From Colivivens sp963626085 (lineage in GTDB: Bacteria; Bacteroidota; Bacteroidia; Bacteroidales; Bacteroidaceae): 19,295 nt of DNA. Shown in pieces: positions 15,082 to 19,295 of this stretch. Numbering within the stretch: the stretch's first letter is position 1; each line of letters opens with the position of its first letter. The position numbers were made by a program, and so were the translations under genes. The notes beneath the pieces were generated by a model. The model saw only the letters and a list, made by a program, of their open reading frames with translations. It searched no databases and was not told where the DNA came from. Where the stretch lies: contig CAVFVJ010000030.1 of NCBI GenBank assembly GCA_963626085.1, forward strand, positions 1-19,295, given 5' to 3'.

Positions 15082-16157
15082 TAATACTCAACTGGAACGG
15101 GGCGGAGATGATGCGCAAGTACCTGCCCACAGTCATCGACTGCTCTCAGCACGAGAGCGTGGAGGTCATCGTGGCTGACAACGCCTCCACTGACAACTCT
15201 GTAGACATGTTGCGGACTGAGTTCCCCGACACACGCGTACTGCGACTCGACCGCAACTACGGCTTTGCTGAGGGCTACAACAGGGCGTTGGCACTTGTCG
15301 ACGCGGAGTACTACCTGTTACTCAACAGTGATGTGGAGATACGACAAAAGGATTGGACTGCACCGATGATACAGTACATGGACACCCACAGGGACGTGGC
15401 AGCGTGCCAACCCAAATTGCTTAAGCTCCGTGAGGAAAGCCCGTCCGAGGGACACCTCTTCGAGTATGCTGGAGCTGCAGGAGGCTTCATAGACAAGTAC
15501 GGCTACCCCTACTGCCGCGGCAGGGTCTTCACCACGGTGGAGAAGGACAAGGGGCAGTACGACGACATAGTGCCAGTCATGTGGGTCACGGGTGCAGCCA
15601 TGATGGTGAGGGCGGAAGCCTACCGCAAGGCTGGCGGACTCGACCCCACGTTCTTTGCCCACATGGAGGAGATTGACCTCTGTTGGCGGTTGCGCATCAT
15701 GGGCTACCGGCTGGTGTGCGTCAGCTCCAGCACAGCCTTCCACTTGGGCGGAGCGACACTCAACCAGGGCAACGCGAGGAAGACCTTCCTTAACTTCCGC
15801 AACAACCTGCTGATGCTATACAAGAACTTGCCGCAGGCTGAGCTGCGGAGGGTGCTTCAAGTAAGGCGGTTGCTCGATCTGCTTGCCGCTTTGCAGTTCC
15901 TCTTGAAGGGCGACACAGCCAACATGACGGCAGTACTCAGGGCAGACTGGGAATTCAAACGGTTGAAGCCATCGTACAGGGCAGTGCGCGAGGAGATACA
16001 GAAGAACCGTGCTTTGTCAGTCGACAGAGAAACGGGAGCTGGAAAGATAGGCGCTGAAGCCCCTCTACCCGACCACACCGATGTCTCCATCCTCTGGCAG
16101 TACCACGTCCTCGGGAGGAAGACATACGACAGATTACATGGGATAACGACACATTAA
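15063..16157 (+). CDS. Family 2 glycosyltransferase (WbbL/rhamnosyltransferase-like)
   Basis: A 364-residue GT-A fold transferase, probably working at the cytosolic face of the inner membrane on a cell-surface glycan. The N-terminus has IVILNWNG (6-13) and VIVADNASTDNS (35-46) for nucleotide binding, then the metal-site LLLNSDVEI (85-93), and FFAHMEEIDLCWR (197-209) as the likely acceptor/catalytic acidic region, as in rhamnosyltransferases. A hydrophobic stretch (LLDLLAALQFLL) lies further on. Donor and acceptor cannot be decided. ATG 15063 lies inside the end of mtaB (19-nt overlap), so translation is coupled. It is the last gene of the topoisomerase run. Confidence 0.9.
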   Translation: MCKLAIVILNWNGAEMMRKYLPTVIDCSQHESVEVIVADNASTDNSVDMLRTEFPDTRVLRLDRNYGFAEGYNRALALVDAEYYLLLNSDVEIRQKDWTAPMIQYMDTHRDVAACQPKLLKLREESPSEGHLFEYAGAAGGFIDKYGYPYCRGRVFTTVEKDKGQYDDIVPVMWVTGAAMMVRAEAYRKAGGLDPTFFAHMEEIDLCWRLRIMGYRLVCVSSSTAFHLGGATLNQGNARKTFLNFRNNLLMLYKNLPQAELRRVLQVRRLLDLLAALQFLLKGDTANMTAVLRADWEFKRLKPSYRAVREEIQKNRALSVDRETGAGKIGAEAPLPDHTDVSILWQYHVLGRKTYDRLHGITTH

Positions 16158-16190
16158 CAGTTTTGTAGCATTTTCGAAACATCAACCTAC

Positions 16191-16198
16191 TACCTTTG
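16191..16198 (+). promoter_or_regulatory. -7 element for the porin gene
   Basis: TACCTTTG matches TAnnTTTG. A TTTG occurs at 16162-16165, but the 25-nt spacing is longer than usual. A transcript starting about 7 nt after this box would exclude ATG 16200 and favour ATG 16221. Confidence 0.55.
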
Positions 16199-16220
16199 CA
16201 TGGTAAACACACAGAAAGAC

Positions 16221-17246
16221 ATGAGAAAAACAAGTATGAGAAGCGTCTGTATGCTGACGCTGATGCTGTGCCTGCCAGGAGCGGCAAGCGCACAGGACAT
16301 GAAGATCGGTGGAACAATACGTGGAAAATATGAATGGCAGCCACAAGACGGTGAGAACCGTTTCGAGGTGCGCTCCACACGAGTGAACGTAACGGGAAAG
16401 CTCAATCCCCAGATATCATACAAGGCGGAGATTGACCTCTGCGACGAGGGACAGATAAAGATGCTCGACGCCTACACACGCGTCCATCCGTGGAAGACAC
16501 TCACTCTGACCATCGGACAGATGCGAGTGCCGTTCACCATCGATGCCCATCGTGCGCCCCACCAACAGTTCTTCGCCAACCGCTCATTCCTCGCCAAGTA
16601 CGTGGGTAACGTGCGCGACGTGGGTTTCTGTGCCGGCTATACCTTCGACCTCGGAATGCCACTGATAGTGGAGGCTGGACTCTTCAACGGTTCGGGACTG
16701 ACTAGCCAAAAGGACTACTGGACACGCCAGGTCAACTTCTCTGCCAAAGCACAGTTGAAATTGCCATTCGGACTCAATGTAGTCTTGAGCGCACAAAAGA
16801 TAAAGCCGTCCACCGCTATCATCACCATGTACGACTGCGGACTCTCATACACCCATGGCGGACTGCTGGCTGAAGTGGAGTACCTCTATAAGCACTACCA
16901 GCACGATGCATTCCACCCCGTCAACTCATTCAACAGCATCCTAAGCTACGACATCCCCCTGCGCCATTGTTTCTTCCACGAAATCACACCGCTGGTGCGC
17001 TACGACTACATGCAGGATCACAGCGATGGCAAGCACTACCTCGACGGAGCTGTGAACGATGCTGGTACGCTCATCGTAAACGACTATCAGCGCAGCCGCA
17101 TCACTGCTGGAGCGACTCTGAGCATCGACAAGCCGTTCATTTCCGACATCCGCATCAACTTCGAGAAGTACTTCTACCGCAACGGAGCTGTCGTCAAAGT
17201 ATCAGAGCAAGACAAGATAGTCATCGAGGTGATGACACACTTCTAA
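16221..17246 (+). CDS. Outer-membrane porin, phosphate-selective porin O/P-like
   Basis: A 341-residue outer-membrane beta-barrel. A signal peptide (about 1-24, ending GAASA/QD) is followed by repeated amphipathic strands: GGTIRGKYEWQ, RFEVRSTRVNVTGKLNPQIS, YKAEIDLC and LTIGQMRVPFT. This start-of-barrel pattern and the IGQ-x-VPF motif are characteristic of the porin O/P family. It ends IDKPFISDIRINFEKYFY, a few strands and a final aromatic (MTHF), as required for barrel insertion. ATG 16221 is chosen over ATG 16200 because the earlier one lies 1 nt after the -7 element, before any expected transcript start. It has its own promoter and is probably separate from the preceding operon. The solute is not predictable. 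Confidence 0.85.
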   Translation: MRKTSMRSVCMLTLMLCLPGAASAQDMKIGGTIRGKYEWQPQDGENRFEVRSTRVNVTGKLNPQISYKAEIDLCDEGQIKMLDAYTRVHPWKTLTLTIGQMRVPFTIDAHRAPHQQFFANRSFLAKYVGNVRDVGFCAGYTFDLGMPLIVEAGLFNGSGLTSQKDYWTRQVNFSAKAQLKLPFGLNVVLSAQKIKPSTAIITMYDCGLSYTHGGLLAEVEYLYKHYQHDAFHPVNSFNSILSYDIPLRHCFFHEITPLVRYDYMQDHSDGKHYLDGAVNDAGTLIVNDYQRSRITAGATLSIDKPFISDIRINFEKYFYRNGAVVKVSEQDKIVIEVMTHF

Positions 17247-17309
17247 CACATACGTAGTCGTCGCCTTAGACACTCGTTCGTTGCATCGTCAATAAGACAT
17301 AACGATAAG

Positions 17310-17381
17310 ATGAAAAAGTTGATTTTAATTTATACGTTCCAGATCATTCTACTTTCATCCATTCCATCAATTCCTCATTGA
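17310..17381 (+). other. Orphan signal-peptide-like start (23 codons)
   Basis: ATG 17310 opens a short frame, MKKLILIYTFQIILLSSIPS, that looks like the N-terminus of an exported protein. It stops at 17379-17381 inside the 3' end of the opposing Fic gene. It may be a gene start cut off by acquisition of the Fic/HU segment, or chance. The rest of the 97-nt interval 17247-17343 shows no terminator or other feature. Confidence 0.25.
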
Positions 17382-18087
17382 AGTATTTCACCCATACTCC
17401 ATAGGTATGCTGCGCAGACTGCATCGTACCAACAAGAAAACCTGGAGTAGACTTGAATTCAGAAAGACCACGATAATAATACATCTTTTGCTCATTGTCA
17501 ATGACAAAGGGCAGGATGTCATTTCGGAGGCACTCACGGAAAAGAATGAGACGCCCCACCCTACCATTGCCATCTTGAAAAGGATGTATACTCTCGAATC
17601 TCCAATGGTATTCAGCGAGCGTATGGATACTGACATCACTTCGACTCTCATACCACCGTGACAATTCCTGCATCTTCTTCTCCACGTCTGCCGGTCGGCA
17701 AGTCTCATGTCCGCCCACCTCATTGGCGAGTCTCTTCCAATCGCCTATATTAAAGTAAGTCTTTTGGGCATCAGCCGTCCCTGTCTTCAGGATGCGATGA
17801 AACTCCTTCATCATTTCAGCTGTCAGCGGCTCCTCTATCGTGTGTAACAGATAATCGAACGCCACAAAATGATTGGTAGTCTCAATTATATCATCCACAG
17901 GAACAGCCTCCTGATCTTTGAAACCTATGGTACGGGTCTCAAAGATATAGCGAGTCTGTTCCTCGGTCAGTTTGCTACCCTCAATGCGATTGGAGTTATA
18001 TGCCAATTGCACCTGGGTCTTATGGTAAAGCCCTCCCCTGCGGCGAGACAGTTGCTCATCGAGTAGAAATGCGGTAAGTTTGTTCAT
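17344..18087 (-). CDS. Fic family protein (class II, self-inhibited AMPylase type)
   Basis: A 247-residue Fic-domain protein. The catalytic motif HPFQDGNGRVGR (168-179) is complete, with the His base and the GNGR anion-binding loop, so nucleotidyl transfer (usually AMPylation) to a protein is expected. Near the N-terminus SNRIEG (32-37) matches the inhibitory-helix motif (S/T)-x3-E-(G/N); its Glu blocks productive ATP binding in class II Fic proteins, so no separate antitoxin is needed. No antitoxin-like ORF adjoins it. I start at ATG 18087; the longer frame begins at TTG 18120, within a -7 element. It diverges from the HU-like gene. The target protein is unknown. Confidence 0.9.
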   Translation of the reverse strand: MNKLTAFLLDEQLSRRRGGLYHKTQVQLAYNSNRIEGSKLTEEQTRYIFETRTIGFKDQEAVPVDDIIETTNHFVAFDYLLHTIEEPLTAEMMKEFHRILKTGTADAQKTYFNIGDWKRLANEVGGHETCRPADVEKKMQELSRWYESRSDVSIHTLAEYHWRFESIHPFQDGNGRVGRLILFRECLRNDILPFVIDNEQKMYYYRGLSEFKSTPGFLVGTMQSAQHTYGVWVKYFNEELMEWMKVE

Positions 18088-18117
18088 AACATATTGTCCT
18101 GTCTTACTTTTCAAAGG

Positions 18118-18125
18118 CAAAGATA
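18118..18125 (-). promoter_or_regulatory. -7 element for the Fic gene
   Basis: On the minus strand TATCTTTG, a match to TAnnTTTG, 30 nt before ATG 18087. It rules against the TTG at 18120. No clear -33 box. Confidence 0.5.
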
Positions 18126-18209
18126 CACATTATAATTGAGAAAAGCCTTGTTTCCATAGTCAATAAACAACAAAATTCGGGGGAAAAGCCAACAAATATA
18201 GGTAAAGTC

Positions 18210-18240
18210 TTGATTTAAGGCTGTGAAAGTTGTATCTTTG
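18210..18240 (+). promoter_or_regulatory. Promoter of the HU-like gene
   Basis: TTG (18210-18212), then 20 nt, then TATCTTTG (18233-18240), a good Bacteroidetes promoter. The transcript would start near 18247, leaving an untranslated leader of about 180 nt that contains the whole 21-bp repeat array. Confidence 0.65.
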
Positions 18241-18257
18241 CATAGTTGAAATCTCCA

Positions 18258-18341
18258 TTCCGTACTACGGAACGCACATTCGCAAGTTCGGAACGGCCGT
18301 TCCGTAGTACGGAACGTACATTCCGAACAACGGAACGAAAC
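18258..18341 (+). repeat. Four tandem 21-bp palindromic units in the HU leader
   Basis: Units start at 18258, 18279, 18300 and 18321, an exact 21-bp period. Each opens with a 15-bp imperfect palindrome TTCCGNNNNNCGGAA (the second is TTCGCAAGTTCGGAA), followed by CG and four variable bases. Units 1 and 3 together make a 17-bp perfect inverted repeat (18258-18274 with 18298-18314), and GGAACGGCCGTTCC (18290-18303) is palindromic across units 2 and 3. Two helical turns per unit suit a protein-binding array on one face of DNA; in RNA they could form alternative hairpins. Confidence 0.85.
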
Positions 18342-18373
18342 TTTCATATAGGGATAAAGAGACTTTCATATAG
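18340..18373 (+). repeat. Direct repeat ACTTTCATATAG in the HU leader
   Basis: ACTTTCATATAG occurs at 18340-18351 and 18362-18373, 22 nt apart, directly after the palindromic array. An inverted partial copy TGAAAGTT overlaps the promoter spacer at 18224-18231. A possible binding site pair; function not known. The following 56 nt to the start codon show nothing more. Confidence 0.6.
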
Positions 18374-18429
18374 TCCCACATACAACTTTACCCTATGACA
18401 GACAAAACGACATATAAACACAGGAAGTT

Positions 18430-19059
18430 ATGGCTAAATACAAATTACAAGAAAAGCCAGATGTACACCACACTGGCAAGAAGCGAGTCTATCCCAAGAT
18501 GGTAACCAACCGGCAACTGGACACCAAGGAGTTCATCGAGAATATGCGGTTTCACAACCATGCCATCTCAGAGAGCGTGGTAACAGCCGTGCTCACCGAC
18601 GTGGCAGACTACCTCGGTGAGATGCTCGCTATGGGATATACGGTAAAGTTAGACAACATCGGCACTTTTTCTCTCTCCCTCGACTTCGATGACGACAAGC
18701 CCGTGGAAATACAGGACGATGACGACAAGATGCTCTATCGCAAGGTAAAGGTGAAGGATGTAAACTACAAGTCAGACACCGAACTCGTGAAACGCATCAA
18801 CCGAGACATAGAACTGAAGCGCGACATGGGAGGCGTGAGCCGACTCTACAAGCAGGAATACACCTTGGAAGAACGCATCGAGCGAGGCAAGCAATGGCTG
18901 GAGGCGCACGCCTTCTTCACTCTGCAAGACTATGCCAACCTCAACAATCTGAGTCGCACCACAGCCTCACTGGAACTGAAGAAATTGACACACGGTGACG
19001 ATGCCCCCTTCTGTTGCACGGGAAGTGGAAGCCACAAGGTCTGGGTGAGGAAGATATAG
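18430..19059 (+). CDS. HU-like DNA-binding protein with C-terminal extension
   Basis: A 209-residue nucleoid-type protein. Residues 1 to about 125 follow the Bacteroidetes HU-related family (TIGR01201-like): a dimerising helical part (TKEFIENMRF...VVTAVLTDVADYLGEML), the turn VKLDNIGTFSLS (72-83) and a basic beta arm region. An acidic stretch (EIQDDDDK, 93-100) interrupts it. Residues 145-209 (LEERIERGKQWLEAHAFFTLQDYANLNNLSRTTASLELKKL) look like a winged helix-turn-helix, a second DNA-contact module absent from ordinary HU. ATG 18430 is preceded by AGGAAG (18422-18427). It has a long leader with two repeat families, suggesting autoregulation, and diverges from the Fic gene. Its exact role is unknown. 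Confidence 0.8.
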   Translation: MAKYKLQEKPDVHHTGKKRVYPKMVTNRQLDTKEFIENMRFHNHAISESVVTAVLTDVADYLGEMLAMGYTVKLDNIGTFSLSLDFDDDKPVEIQDDDDKMLYRKVKVKDVNYKSDTELVKRINRDIELKRDMGGVSRLYKQEYTLEERIERGKQWLEAHAFFTLQDYANLNNLSRTTASLELKKLTHGDDAPFCCTGSGSHKVWVRKI

Positions 19060-19157
19060 AAGGGTAAGCAAGGCGCAGTAGAAGGATGACATGGTGCAGA
19101 GCATATCGAGCTATTGTAATCGAAAAGGAGGCTCATTATGATACATCTATATCATGA

Positions 19158-19295
19158 TACAGATTCTCACAGAGGAACACGGACCTCCGGCAGATAGAGG
19201 GAAAGGGATACTCAAAAGAATATGCTGCTGACAACAGGATTGTCTACCAAATAGGTTGTAACTTCTCATCCAAGACCGGCACTATCGACGGATGG
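19158..19295 (+). pseudogene. Fragment of an AAA-ATPase/PDDEXK_9 family gene, 5' truncated and running off the window
   Basis: After an in-frame stop at 19155-19157, 46 codons read without a start, including LRQIEGKGYSKEYAADNR and IVYQIGCNFSSKTGTIDGW. This matches the C-terminal end of the Bacteroidetes AAA-ATPase_like/PD-(D/E)xK proteins (typically ...GYA-x-PY...IGVNFSS-x-R-x-I-W). The ATPase body, normally several hundred codons upstream, is missing; 19060-19157 has no recognisable coding sequence. So this is a decayed accessory gene. The family call is from remembered motifs. Confidence 0.65.

Noticed and set aside
17344..18087. Classical Fic toxin-antitoxin pair
   Set aside because: The inhibitory motif is inside the Fic protein itself and no small antitoxin gene adjoins it.

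Overview
The window looks like a chromosomal segment of a Bacteroidales bacterium, most probably a Prevotella-type organism. Protein families typical of that group are present: DUF3316, the Bacteroidetes Rpn/PDDEXK family, the HU-like family with a C-terminal extension, and a secreted nitroreductase. Several upstream regions carry the Bacteroidetes -7 promoter element TAnnTTTG, and Shine-Dalgarno sites are mostly weak or absent. The genus is inference; no rRNA or tRNA gene is visible.

Left part (1-2233): an accessory, decayed region. Palindromic hairpin elements (2-94, 1856-1886) each precede a wreck of a recombination-promoting nuclease (Rpn, PDDEXK_2) locus. The first wreck keeps its promoter, a strong Shine-Dalgarno site and an in-frame ORF, and leads straight into an MFS exporter gene. 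The second has lost its 5' end and is joined to a broken GNAT acetyltransferase.

Middle, minus strand (2234-9047): guaA (GMP synthase), a secreted nitroreductase and a Dna2-like nuclease-helicase form a tight leftward run. Upstream of it, also on the minus strand, lies a secreted GH28 pectinase-type enzyme. A third hairpin array sits between GH28 and guaA.

Middle, plus strand (9147-17246): a ParC-like topoisomerase IV subunit, a DUF3316 protein, an S41 lipoprotein protease, the tRNA methylthiotransferase MtaB and a family 2 glycosyltransferase are packed with 3-20 nt gaps or overlaps, so they look like one operon. A porin with its own promoter follows.

Right part (17310-19295): a class II Fic protein gene (minus) diverges from an HU-like DNA-binding protein gene (plus). 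The HU leader holds four palindromic units at an exact 21-bp period. A broken AAA-ATPase/PDDEXK remnant runs off the right edge.

I see no complete new defence or mobile system. The strongest unexplained signals are the hairpin family with near-regular spacing, the 21-bp palindromic array in the HU leader, the paired Rpn deletions with a common right endpoint, and a sliding-clamp-binding-like peptide at the very C-terminus of the topoisomerase subunit.
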